A stretch of DNA of 34,214 bases, taken from assembly GCA_005880175.1 (NCBI GenBank), contig VBJR01000164.1:1-34214 (forward strand), given 5' to 3'. This stretch comes from Chloroflexota bacterium. Lineage in GTDB: Bacteria > Chloroflexota > Dormibacteria > Dormibacterales > Dormibacteraceae. The position numbers and the translations under genes were made by a program. This document shows positions 1-8,579 of the stretch, in pieces (the first letter of the stretch is position 1; each line of letters starts with the position of its first letter). The notes beneath the pieces were generated by a model, which was not told the origin of the DNA, searched no databases, and was given only the letters and a program-made list of their open reading frames with translations.

Positions 1-2
1 TC

Positions 3-161
3 CACTGGTTCGAGTCGCGCATCGGCAACGGCATCCTCGAGGCCATCAACAGCCTGGTCCAGGCCGCCAAGCGGCGCGCTCGCGGCTACCGCAGCAAGCG
101 CAACTACATCGCCATGATCTACATGACCGCCGGCAAGCTCAACTTCGCGCTACCCACCTGA
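3..161 (+). CDS. ISL3-family transposase, C-terminal fragment (partial at window start)
   Basis: Reading from base 3, an open frame of 52 codons ends at TGA 159-161. It carries the residues GNGILEAINSLVQAAKRRAR followed by GYRS and a terminal MTAGKLNF. The pattern N-G-x-x-E-x-x-N-x-x-x-Q-x-x-K-R-x-A-R-G is the C-terminal end of the DDE transposase of ISL3-type elements, including the last catalytic glutamate (NGxxE). The rest of the enzyme lies before the window. The start is therefore not visible, and whether the element is intact cannot be judged. It is the likely agent of rearrangement next to the damaged gene at 280-2605. Confidence 0.8.
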   Translation, partial: HWFESRIGNGILEAINSLVQAAKRRARGYRSKRNYIAMIYMTAGKLNFALPT

Positions 162-175
162 AACAGCGAGGAGCC
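155..175 (+). mobile_element. Probable right end of the ISL3-type insertion sequence
   Basis: The transposase stop is followed within 15 bases by a stretch ending in GAGGAGCC (168-175). ISL3 elements begin with GGCTC-type terminal repeats, so GAGCC in this orientation is the expected right tip. The next 8 bases (176-183) would then be the target duplication. The left end is outside the window, so the boundary is an inference. Confidence 0.35.
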
Positions 176-279
176 GATTTCGTGCGCTGTCACAGCGCCG
201 CCCGATTACAGCACGCGGCCCGGACGCCAGACCATCGATAAACTAAGCAGAACTAATAAAATGCGCTGGTGAACTGGGG

Positions 280-2605
280 GTGGTGTACGTGAGCGGCAGG
301 GCGTCCGCGGGATCGGCGTCCTTCGGCACGCTCCTGCGCCGCTACCGCGGCAGCCGGGGGTTGACGCAGGAGCAGCTGGCGGAAGCCGCGGGGCTCCATG
401 CGCAGGAGATCAGCAAGCTCGAGCGGGGTGTCGTGCGGAACCCGCGCAGCGCGACGGTGGAGCTCCTGGCCGACGCGCTGAATCTCGACGCCCAGCATCG
501 GGAGGCGTTTGCGGCGGCGGCGCGGGCCGAGCAGGCGACGCTGCCAACCGATGTGACGGACGCCGAGAGCCTGCTCGCCATTCCGGCGGACTCCGTGCCT
601 CCGCCTGGCGTACTGCCAGGCGGCTCGCGCATGCCTCTGGCCCTGAATCCGCTGTTCGTCGGCCGTGGCGAGGAGCTGCTGCGGGTCGCCGGCGCGCTCA
701 GGGGCGGCGATGCCACGGTGGCCCTCGGTCAGGTGGTCGCCACGACCGGCCTCGGCGGTCTCGGCAAGACGCAGCTCGCGGTCGAGCTGGTCCACCGCCT
801 GGCCCGCTTCTTCGCCGGCGGCGTCTTCTGGCTCAGCTTCGCCAGCCCCGAGGACATTCCCCTCCAGGTCGCCGCCTGCGCCGGTTCCGGCGCGGTCGGC
901 CTGGAAGCGGACCTCACCAGCCGGCCGCTGGAGGAGCGGGTGAAGCTGGTCATGGGCGCCTGGCAGAGCGCGGTGCCGCGGCTGCTGGTCTTCGACAACT
1001 GCGAGGAGGAGTCGCTGCTGGAGACCTGGCGGCCGACCAGCGGCGGCTGCCGGGTGCTGGTCACCTCGCGACGCTCGCGCTGGTCGCCGACCCTGGGCGT
1101 CACGGCCCTGCCCCTGGGCCTGCCGCCGCGCCCGGACAGCATCGAGCTCCTGCGCCGCTATGCTCGCCTACCGCGCCGAGGTCAGCCTGGACGACTATCT
1201 GGCCGAGCTGGAGCAGCCGGCGCTCGTCCAGCACGCCTCACTGCTGGGCGAGGGACTGGACGACTCTCCGTCACCCACGCGCCACGTGCAGAGCCTGGCC
1301 CAGACCTTCGCCCTTTGCCGGGGCCGCCTGGACCAGCGGCACGAGGTCGACCGGGTGGCGATCGCGCTGCTGGCGAGGACGGCCTGCCTGGCGCCTGGGG
1401 AGCCGGTGCCCCGCGAGCTGCTGGCCAGGACGCTGGAGGAGGTGGAGCCGCGGCGGCGTGCCGACGGGCTGCGCCGTTTGAGTGACGTCGGGCTGGTGGA
1501 GGAAGGTGAGGGCTGGATACGACTGCACCGGCTGATCGTCCACTTCGTGCGGCACGAGAGCCTCGACCCGGCGGCGCAGCCGGCCGTCGATCGCGCGTTG
1601 ACCCGCTGTGGCAGAGATGCCGTGGAGGATCATCTGACCGGGACGGCGCTCGCGGCGGTGATCCCGCATCTGGTCGCCGTCGCGGCGGGCGGCGACACCG
1701 GCGACGGAGGACGGGCGGCGGACCTCTGCTTTGCGGCCGGTCTTGCGCTGCGTAGCGCCGGGGACTTCAGGGCCGCCACGCTGTGGTACGAGCGCACCGT
1801 GGCCCTGCGCGAGAAGGTGTTGGGATCCGACCATCCTGAGACCGCCCGCGCCATGAACGAGCTGGGCACCATGCTCTGGGCCCGGGGCGATCTGCGCGCA
1901 GCGCGGCCGCTGTTGGAACGCGCCCTGGCCATCCGGGAGCGGGCGCTCGGGCCTGACCACTCCGACACCACCGCGGACCTCAACAACCTGGCACTCCTCT
2001 ATCGGGACCAGGGCGAGTCGGCGGCGGCGAGGCGCCTCTTCGAGCGCGCGCTGGACATCCGGGAGCGCGTCCTCGGGTCCGACCATCCCTTGACCGCTCG
2101 CAGTCTCTACAACCTGGCCCTCGTGCATCTGGACCAGGGCGAGCTGGTGACGGCCGGGCCTCTCTTCGAGCGCGCACTGGACATCCGGGAGCGGGTGGCC
2201 GGGCCTGACCATCCTCACACTGCCTACAGCCTCAACGGTCTGGCCCTCCTGCGGCAGACTCGGGGCGAGCTGGATGCGGCCAGGCGACTCTTCGAGCGCG
2301 CGCTGGACATCCGGGAGCGCGTCCTCGGCCCCGACCACCACAACACCGCCGTCAGTCTCCACAACCTGGCACTTCTCTATCGGGGCCAGGGCGAGCCGGC
2401 GGCGGCGAGGCGGCTCCTCGAGCGCGCGCTGGACATCCGGGAGCGGGTCCTCGGCCCCCACCACCCGAGCACCATCGCGACGAGATGTGCGCTGGCGGAG
2501 ATCACGCCGGACAATGGGAGCGGCGGGCAGCTCCTCGTCAACCGGCGCGATCGGACGCGCGCTGGAGCGTCCGCACCTCGCCGGGCCGCCTCTGGATCCG
2601 CCTGA
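280..2605 (+). pseudogene. XRE-family HTH / NB-ARC / TPR (STAND) regulator with internal deletion and frameshift
   Basis: The first frame starts at GTG 280. It encodes an XRE helix-turn-helix (residues 15-85, with LTQEQLAEAAGL), an NB-ARC P-loop GLGGLGKT (157-164) and a Walker B LLVFDN (235-240). After residue 294 (LRRY, base about 1160) the sense moves to another frame (1160-2605), which holds the winged-helix part and six TPRs of 42 residues. The link between the NB-ARC arm and the AYRAEVSLDDYL segment is shorter than in relatives, because about 30 residues of the GxPLAL region are missing. This implies a deletion that also shifted the frame. Intact homologues are signal-transducing ATPases that sense a ligand through TPRs and regulate transcription or trigger defence. 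A TAATAA box lies at 254-259. An assembly error remains possible. Confidence 0.75.
1785..2490 (+). repeat. Tandem 126-bp repeats encoding kinesin-light-chain-type TPRs
   Basis: The motif CTGGACATCCGGGAGCG recurs with exact 126-base spacing in units starting near 2041, 2167, 2293 and 2419, with more diverged copies upstream near 1789 and 1915. Each unit encodes one 42-residue TPR containing LFERALDIRERV and the G-x-D-H-P turn. The units are nearly identical at DNA level, so they could recombine and change copy number. Confidence 0.8.
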
Positions 2606-3440
2606 ACGGGCGGTCGCGGCCGTTCTGGATCTGGGTATGGAGCCGGTCGAAGAGCTGCCGCTCGGTCGAGCGCTCGTCGACGATGTCGAAGAAGACCGTC
2701 TGTCGCCGGTCGTCGTACTTGATCACCAGCTCCTGATCGAACAGCGCGCAGTCGTCCGGCATGCCCAGCTCCGAATAGTTGTCCCGCAGGTCCCTCTCGG
2801 TGATCCAATAGGTGTGCACGGGCCCGGTGTGACGCCAGTAGAACTCCATCAGGCCTTCGTCCGCCATCTCGTCCTGCATCTTCTGGACATCGGCCGCGTC
2901 GATGACGAACACCCGGATCTTCTCGCTCATCCGCCGGGAGCTCAAGTCCTGCAGGTAACTGGCGCCGTCGTCGTTCTCACGGAACCACGAGACCGTCTGG
3001 CGCATGACACCGTTGAACCTGTCGCTGTTCTTCAGCGCCTGTCGGAGGAAGGACAGGTACTGGTTCGGATCGACCGAGGCGATGGTGCGGTATTGCAGGC
3101 CGATCGATACTCTCAGCAGCACGCCCACCGTCGGCGCGTGCGTCTTGGCGTTCGCCAGCAGGCGCAGCGGCGGGTGCTGGAAGTCGAGGATCTCGGTCAG
3201 GTGGGTCAGCTGCTGGATCGACTCGCTGGTCGTCTCGTTCATCCTCGTGCCCAGGTCGTAGATCCAGCCGACCAGACAGCCGACGAACACCGAGGCCAGG
3301 TACGGCAGGAGCCCCGGCCCTTGCAGGTCTTTGATGTTGAAGGCGGCATCGACCAGCAGCAGTACGACGCCGCCGATCACTACGTACGTCAGAGACCGGA
3401 TGGCCGGCCTCTTGAGCCATGGCACGCCCGCAGAGCCCAC
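2538..3440 (-). CDS. Two-helix membrane protein of unknown function with C-terminal soluble domain
   Basis: The protein has 300 residues. GTG 3440 is preceded by GGGAGGAG with a 6-base gap, which supports this start strongly. Two hydrophobic segments (about residues 15-33 and 43-60) form a short hairpin in the membrane. The rest is soluble, with a linker (65-150) and a terminal module (about 170-270) containing IRVFVIDAADV, a WITERDL segment and ALFDQELVIKYDDR. That arrangement of strands resembles small sensor modules that report a bound ligand, but I do not recognise a named family. Its 3' end overlaps the 3' end of the TPR gene by 68 bases tail-to-tail. Base composition is slightly less GC-rich than its neighbours, which fits acquired DNA. 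Confidence 0.7.
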   Translation of the reverse strand: MGSAGVPWLKRPAIRSLTYVVIGGVVLLLVDAAFNIKDLQGPGLLPYLASVFVGCLVGWIYDLGTRMNETTSESIQQLTHLTEILDFQHPPLRLLANAKTHAPTVGVLLRVSIGLQYRTIASVDPNQYLSFLRQALKNSDRFNGVMRQTVSWFRENDDGASYLQDLSSRRMSEKIRVFVIDAADVQKMQDEMADEGLMEFYWRHTGPVHTYWITERDLRDNYSELGMPDDCALFDQELVIKYDDRRQTVFFDIVDERSTERQLFDRLHTQIQNGRDRPFRRIQRRPGEVRTLQRASDRAG

Positions 3441-3490
3441 AGGGTTCTCCTCCCGTCATGCTGCGGTGCGCGGGGCGGGCGCGACGCCGA

Positions 3491-3540
3491 GGGAACGGGG
3501 TGACCCTGTGCAGAACCCTGAACCGGGAACAACCGTTCCC
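3491..3540. promoter_or_regulatory. GGGAAC/GTTCCC inverted repeat between divergent genes
   Basis: In the 197-base divergent gap between the membrane protein (minus, start 3440) and the aldolase (plus, start 3638), GGGAAC (3525-3530) and GTTCCC (3535-3540) form a perfect inverted repeat with a 4-base centre. A third copy, GGGAAC, lies at 3491-3496. This is a plausible operator for one or both genes. No matching regulator is identified. Confidence 0.35.
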
Positions 3541-3637
3541 CGCGCGCCGGACAACCAGGTCCCAGCCCGCAGAGCGGTCACTTCTGCGTCAGCCAGCGGC
3601 CGGTACGCGGCGGCCGCATACGCGACACGATAGAGAC

Positions 3638-4513
3638 ATGACGCATCCCATCTCCGGCTGCCTCGCCGCCGCCGTCACCCCGCTCACGGACGGCGGGGAT
3701 CGCCTCGACGAGGGCGCCTTCCAGCCCCTCACGGACTTCCTCGCCGGTGCCGGCATGGACGGGCTGCTCGCCATGGGGACCACGGGCGAGGGGGTCCTGT
3801 TGACGACGGCCGAGCGGACGCGTGTCACGGAGCGTTTCGTCGATGCGGCGGGCGGCCGGCTCCGGGTCGTCGCTCACTGCGGAGCGCAGACCACCCGCGA
3901 CACGGCGGCGCTGGCCGAGCACGCCGCGCGGGCCGGGGCCGACGGGGTCGCGGTCATCGGCCCGCCGTACTTTCCGCTCGACGACACCGCGATCCTGGAG
4001 CACTTCACCGCCGCGGGCCGGGCGTGCGCCCCCCTGCCGTTCTACATCTATGAGTTCGCGGCCCGCAGCGGCTACGCGGTGCCGGTGCGAGTCATCGAGG
4101 AGCTGCGCGACCGGCTGCCGAACCTGGCCGGACTCAAGGTATCGGACGCCCCCTGGGAGCGGTTTGCGCCGTACCTGATCGAGGGCCTGTCCATCTTCGT
4201 CGGCCCCGAGACGCTGATTCAGCAGGGCATGGCCCACGGCGCGGTTGGCGCGGTGTCGGCGCTGGCGACCGCGCTGCCCGAGCTGGTGCGAGATGCCGTC
4301 CGCGACGCGCGGCCCGACGCGTCGGAGCGGTGCGGCGCCGCCCGCGACATGCTCCAGCGGTTCCCGTTCCACGCCGCGCTGAAGCGCCTGCTCGTCCGGC
4401 GCGGCGTCGCGATGACCGGCGACGTCCGGGGCCCGCTGCGTCAGCTCACCGGCGAGGAGGAGCGCGCCTTCGAGGCCGTCGTGGCGGAAGTCACTGTCGG
4501 AATGGCCGTGTGA
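3638..4513 (+). CDS. Dihydrodipicolinate synthase / N-acetylneuraminate lyase family aldolase
   Basis: The protein has 291 residues, the usual length for this class I aldolase family of TIM barrels. The GTTGEG motif is at residues 47-52, the Schiff-base lysine is K167 in LAGLKVSD, and the catalytic tyrosine aligns with Y138 in FYIYEF. The usual Y-N-x-P loop is replaced by Y-E-F-A, and a longer loop follows, so the substrate is probably not aspartate semialdehyde. Family members act on pyruvate plus an aldehyde or on sugar-acid substrates. ATG 3638 was chosen because homology begins just after it (TPLTDGGDRLD). In-frame codons upstream of it read as non-coding. It stands alone, facing the kinase gene at 4580. 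Confidence 0.85.
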   Translation: MTHPISGCLAAAVTPLTDGGDRLDEGAFQPLTDFLAGAGMDGLLAMGTTGEGVLLTTAERTRVTERFVDAAGGRLRVVAHCGAQTTRDTAALAEHAARAGADGVAVIGPPYFPLDDTAILEHFTAAGRACAPLPFYIYEFAARSGYAVPVRVIEELRDRLPNLAGLKVSDAPWERFAPYLIEGLSIFVGPETLIQQGMAHGAVGAVSALATALPELVRDAVRDARPDASERCGAARDMLQRFPFHAALKRLLVRRGVAMTGDVRGPLRQLTGEEERAFEAVVAEVTVGMAV

Positions 4514-4544
4514 GCACCGGGTCCTCCGGGCCAGGCCGGTCCGC

Positions 4545-4566
4545 GGGGCCGCCACCGCGGTGGCCC
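4545..4566. terminator. Possible bidirectional terminator hairpin
   Basis: The perfect palindrome CCACCGCGGTGG (4552-4563) is extended by GGGGCC before and CCC after it. It sits between the convergent aldolase (ends 4513) and kinase (ends 4580) genes. No T-run follows on either strand, so intrinsic termination would be weak. Confidence 0.35.
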
Positions 4567-4579
4567 TCCGACAACAACC

Positions 4580-5089
4580 TCAGCTGGACTCTGGCGGGAG
4601 GTCGAACAGGGCCAGCTCGGCAGCGTCGGGCGCCTGGAAAATGGTCAGCCACCCGTCGAGGTCCGCGCGCCGGATCGGGTAGCCATCCCAGGGTGGCTCC
4701 GAGTTTCGGGCCTCGATGCGCCGCCAGAGTTCGTCGAGAGGCACGTCGAGGAAGTGCAGTTCGACGCCGGCGCCAAGGCGGCGAGCCGCGGATCGCATCT
4801 GGTCGCGTTCGATGCGCGCCCAGAGCCCGAAATCGAGGACGACGCTCAGGCCGAGGCGCAGGATCTCCCGCGCGAGGCGCCAGAGTTCCTGTTCAACCTT
4901 CTCCCGGGTCGGCTCGTCCCACGGGGTCGAGCCCAGAGCCCAGAGCCATTCATCCTTCGTGAGGCGCACGGCGCTGCGGTCCGCAGCCAGCCGCCTCGCG
5001 AGTGCGGTCTTACCCGCCCCGGGCAGCCCGCAGGTGAGAATCAGCCGGGCCTCGCTCACGCGTCTCAGGCTGGCCGGGTGAGCGACCAC
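4580..5089 (-). CDS. Small P-loop kinase-like protein (AAA_33 type)
   Basis: The protein has 169 residues. A Walker A motif GLPGAGKT lies at 21-28, right after the first strand (RLILTC). It is followed by a KDEW segment (45-48) typical of the substrate-binding loop of AAA_33 kinases, a VVLDFGLWAR strand and an R-rich lid (ELWRRIEARN). Relatives are small ATP-dependent phosphotransferases whose substrates are often unknown (chloramphenicol phosphotransferase, zeta toxin and similar). The first start is GTG 5089. GTG 5059 would give a protein that begins just before the first strand and is equally possible. It lies 28 bases downstream of the LuxR gene on the same strand, so co-transcription is likely. 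Confidence 0.75.
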   Translation of the reverse strand: MVAHPASLRRVSEARLILTCGLPGAGKTALARRLAADRSAVRLTKDEWLWALGSTPWDEPTREKVEQELWRLAREILRLGLSVVLDFGLWARIERDQMRSAARRLGAGVELHFLDVPLDELWRRIEARNSEPPWDGYPIRRADLDGWLTIFQAPDAAELALFDLPPESS

Positions 5090-5117
5090 GGGTCGGTGGC
5101 GACGACACCGGCCAGGT

Positions 5118-7826
5118 TCACAACCGGATCAGTCCCTGCCTGACCGCGGCGGCCACCGCCTGCGTGCGGGTCCGCACCCCCAGCTTCCGGTACACGCCGT
5201 CCACGTGGGTCTTCACAGTCGGCAGTCCGATGTCCAGGCGGGCTCCGATGTCCTTGTTGGCCATACCAGCCCCCAGGAGCTGGAGGACCGCCAGCTCCCG
5301 GGCGCTCAGCGTTGGGTGGGCAGGCGCTCCGACCTCATCGTCGACTGAAGGCCGCGCCCGGACCAGCAGCCAGCGTGCGTACTCGATCGTCGGAGGCGCC
5401 GGGCGGGCGGCGTGGCGGGCCCACCGGCGCAGACACGCCTCCAGCAGGCGGTCGACCGAGGGCGCCCAATCGAGCACCGAGCGAACGAAGCCGCCCCTGC
5501 GCGCCACCTCCAGCATGCCGACCATGACGTCGGCCGCCTCGGCGCCCGACCCGATGGCGGATGCGGCGGCGGCCTGGATCGTCGCCGCCCTGATCCAGTA
5601 GACGGCGTCCCGCTCGACGCCCGACTCGACCACGCCGCGGGCCAGCTCCCGTGCGGTACGGGCGTCGCCGGCCACCAGGTGCCAGGCGGCGTGGATGGTT
5701 TGACGCAGCCGGTGCCGGTGGGCCGGCTCAGGTCTGTCCAGGGGGAGCTCGGCCATCCAGGGCGCCAGCGCCTCTGGACTGCCCGTCGCCACCGCAAATG
5801 GCACGAGGGCCTCCCCCATCGCCAGCGCCACCGACCCGTACGACAGGCGGACGGGCAGCCGCTCGGCCTCGTCGAGCAGTTGGCGGGCGCGAACCCGGTC
5901 GCCACGCAGCCGGGCCACCTGGGCCAGGCCGCGGACGGCATCCGACAGCCACGGCCACAGCTCGTAGAGACGGGCCAGCCGCTCCACCTGCTCCAGCTTG
6001 CGTTCGGCCAGGTCCATCTCCTCGCGCTCCACCGCGATGTGTCCGCGGTGGACCAGGAGCCCGAGCACCCCTTCCACGGGAGCCGGTTCTCCGCCCACCA
6101 TCGGGCTCGCCTCCAGGGCGCTGTCCAGGGTCCGTGCGGCATCGTCCAGGTCGCCGAGCCTTCGCCGGGCGATTCCCAGCACCGTCAGCACCCCGACCAG
6201 CTCGCGCATGCGGCCGGCCGCCCGGAGCTCCGCCGCCACGTCCTCCACCGGCTTCAGCGCGGCGGCCGGCTCCAGGCAGTACACGAGCGACGAGCCGATC
6301 GCCAGGGCCAGCTGCCTTCGCGAACGCCAGTCCTCGACCGCGACCTGGGCCAGCGCCCGCTGCGCCCGCTCCATCACGCCGACGTGGTCCCAGTTCTGTT
6401 TGAGCGAGACCACGGCCAGGGCCTCCCACCGGCCCAGCCAACGCTCGCGGCCAACTGCCGGCGACTCCCAGTTCCCCCCGTCGGCGATGGTGGCGGCAAG
6501 CTCGTGTGGGGAGTCGAGGTTGACGGCGAGCGCCTCGCCCTTGATGACGCTCAGGCGCAGGTCGGCGCGGATCCGCTCGGGAGGAAAGGCTGCCACGCAG
6601 CGCAGCACGGTCGCCGACTGGCCGCGCTCGAGCAGCGTCTCCCATGCCGACAACAGGGCCTCCACCGCTGCCTCCTGGTCGCCGGTCGCGAGGAGCTGCT
6701 CCACGGCGTCGGGCACGTCGCCGCGTTCCAGGTGCCACCGGGCCGACGCCCGCCTGGCCGCGTCCGCCCACTCGGGATGGTTCCGCTCCAGGAGCCCCAG
6801 CAGAGCTCCGCGGAAGAGCGCGTGGTACCGGTACGGACCCGCCGGCGCCTCCCGAGCCAGGAACACGCCGCGCCGGGCCAGCCGGGCCAGCGTCCGTCCG
6901 CCGTCCGCCCGCCCGGTCACCTCCTGGCAGAGCGCGGGGTCGAGGCTGCGGAGCGGCGCGGTGCGGAGCAGGAACTCCCGATCGTCGCCGCTCTGGACGG
7001 CCAGCACCTCCGTCAGCAGGTACTCCGTCAGGTCGGCGGTCAGGACGCCGCCGGCCAGCACCTCCTCGACCGGGCGTCCCGCGCTCACCGCCAGGGCCAC
7101 GCCGCGCATCGACATCGCCCAGCCCTCGACGGCCGAGTACACCCGGTGCACCACGGCCTCGTCCAGCGACACCCTGGCGCAGTCGGCGAAGAAGGTCCTC
7201 GCCTCGTCCAGCGTGAAGCGCAGGTCGGGCTCGCGAAGTTCCCGCAGACGGCCCTCGGTCCGCATCGCGGCCGCGGGCCAGGGCGGATCCCAGCGGGCGG
7301 TGATCAGTACCGCCAGGGCGGCCGGCCGGTAGCGAAGGAGGACGCCGAGGCTGTCCCACACCTCCGGGCTCTCGACCAGGTGGGCGTCCTCGAGCACGAG
7401 CACGGCCGGCACCGCCAGCGTGTCCAGCTCGTTCAGCAGCGCGGTCACGACCGCCCGCTCAGTACCCCGGCCGCCGGCCTGCAGGACCGCCTGGGCGGTA
7501 CCGCCCACTCCACCGAGCCCGGCCCGCGTCGCCGCCGCCACGTGCGTCCAGAAGCGCACGGGGTCGTCGTCCCAGCGGTCGAGCCGGACCACAGCGGCGC
7601 GCCGGTCGGTGGCCGCGAGCCACTGCGTCACCAGCGTGCTCTTGCCGGTCCCGGCGGGGCCCTGGACGAGCACGACGCCGCAGCCAAGCGCGTCGTCCAT
7701 GAGGCTCAACAGCCGGGGTCGGAGGACGACGCCATCCGCCCGCCCGGACAGGCGCAGCTTGCCGTTCAGCACCTGGTCAGCGGTCGCGCCGGCGTCGTCC
7801 GCCCCGGCGCGCGGTGACCCGCTCAC
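5118..7826 (-). CDS. LuxR-family transcriptional regulator, MalT/LAL type
   Basis: The protein has 902 residues, typical for large ATP-binding LuxR regulators. Walker A GPAGTGKS (about 56-63) and Walker B AVLVLEDAH (about 140-148) define the N-terminal STAND ATPase. A long alpha-helical tetratricopeptide-like region fills the middle. The last 65 residues are a LuxR helix-turn-helix: LSARELAVLQLL, then NKDIGARL, then TVKTHVDGVYRKLGV. Such proteins bind an inducer through the helical domain and activate promoters on ATP binding. GTG 7826 has AGGAG seven bases upstream. Downstream is the small kinase. The 279-base gap on the other side separates it from a divergent gene, a possible target. The actual ligand cannot be read from sequence. 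Confidence 0.88.
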   Translation of the reverse strand: MSGSPRAGADDAGATADQVLNGKLRLSGRADGVVLRPRLLSLMDDALGCGVVLVQGPAGTGKSTLVTQWLAATDRRAAVVRLDRWDDDPVRFWTHVAAATRAGLGGVGGTAQAVLQAGGRGTERAVVTALLNELDTLAVPAVLVLEDAHLVESPEVWDSLGVLLRYRPAALAVLITARWDPPWPAAAMRTEGRLRELREPDLRFTLDEARTFFADCARVSLDEAVVHRVYSAVEGWAMSMRGVALAVSAGRPVEEVLAGGVLTADLTEYLLTEVLAVQSGDDREFLLRTAPLRSLDPALCQEVTGRADGGRTLARLARRGVFLAREAPAGPYRYHALFRGALLGLLERNHPEWADAARRASARWHLERGDVPDAVEQLLATGDQEAAVEALLSAWETLLERGQSATVLRCVAAFPPERIRADLRLSVIKGEALAVNLDSPHELAATIADGGNWESPAVGRERWLGRWEALAVVSLKQNWDHVGVMERAQRALAQVAVEDWRSRRQLALAIGSSLVYCLEPAAALKPVEDVAAELRAAGRMRELVGVLTVLGIARRRLGDLDDAARTLDSALEASPMVGGEPAPVEGVLGLLVHRGHIAVEREEMDLAERKLEQVERLARLYELWPWLSDAVRGLAQVARLRGDRVRARQLLDEAERLPVRLSYGSVALAMGEALVPFAVATGSPEALAPWMAELPLDRPEPAHRHRLRQTIHAAWHLVAGDARTARELARGVVESGVERDAVYWIRAATIQAAAASAIGSGAEAADVMVGMLEVARRGGFVRSVLDWAPSVDRLLEACLRRWARHAARPAPPTIEYARWLLVRARPSVDDEVGAPAHPTLSARELAVLQLLGAGMANKDIGARLDIGLPTVKTHVDGVYRKLGVRTRTQAVAAAVRQGLIRL

Positions 7827-8105
7827 GCTGCGTCTCCTACACCGTCACGTCGGCGGAGGCGGCCCGCTAACTCGTCGTCGTGGTCCACACCGCACCTCCC
7901 ACTGCCACCTGGTGCCCTCGGACGCAGCGTACCCCAGTGCAGCGGCCCTCAACCGTTCGGCTGATGGTGCCTCCGGGCGCGAGGGGGCTACGTTGCGAGG
8001 GTTGCACGGTCGACGCTCGGCGCCGGCCCGGCTTGATCATCGCGTTCGGCTGTCGAGGCCGGCACGATCGGCACGGAGCGACAGCATGAGCAAAGGGGGG
8101 TACCT

Positions 8106-8555
8106 GTGGGCGACCGGGAGCGGCGAGCCGACGACGGGAGACGGTCCCGCCGGGCGGTGACGGAGGGGCTACCGCGCTCGATCCCGGCGGCGGAGGCAGG
8201 CCATGCCGGCATCGGCGGATGGATCGCGCCGGACGGTCGCTTCTACCCGGCTTCGAAGTACCAGCACATCCGCATCGCCCTCGAGCTTCGGCGGGCGGGC
8301 GGAGGCCCGACCGAGCCGTGGACCATGCGCGACGGGTGGGTCATGGTGCGGTCGACCGGCGAGGCGCTGGCCCTGCCGGACCGAGTCTCCCAACCACAGC
8401 TCGACACGCTGGCTGACATGCTCATCGCGGCGCCTGTCGGACCGTACCGCTCGGAGCTGCTCACCAGCCTGCGCCGGCTGCAGGAGCTCGAGATCTGCCC
8501 ATCTCTACCCCTTCAGGAGGGTCCGTCGGCCGGGGAACGAATGCAGACGGGTTGA
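8106..8555 (+). CDS. Hypothetical protein (149 aa)
   Basis: GTG 8106 follows AGGGGGG with a good gap, which sets the start. The N-terminal 30 residues are Arg-rich and likely disordered. The core contains GGWIAPDGRFYPASKYQHI, then a helix, then WTMRDGWVMVRSTGEALALP and a helical end with QLDTLADML. The W-x-x-PDG-x-FY pattern suggests a small beta-sheet module, but I do not recognise the family. It is transcribed away from the LuxR gene and converges on the SNF2 gene with a 24-base gap. It may be under control of the divergent LuxR regulator. Confidence 0.6.
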   Translation: MGDRERRADDGRRSRRAVTEGLPRSIPAAEAGHAGIGGWIAPDGRFYPASKYQHIRIALELRRAGGGPTEPWTMRDGWVMVRSTGEALALPDRVSQPQLDTLADMLIAAPVGPYRSELLTSLRRLQELEICPSLPLQEGPSAGERMQTG

Positions 8556-8579
8556 ACGCGTCCTCGCTGCCGGGTCGAG

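Noticed and set aside
4545..4566. Intrinsic terminator as a firm call
   Set aside because: The palindrome is good but lacks a T-run, so it is listed only as possible.
5412..7817. 801-codon plus-strand open frame
   Set aside because: It is the antisense shadow of the LuxR/LAL gene; no domain or start signal, and composition is that of a GC-rich reverse frame.
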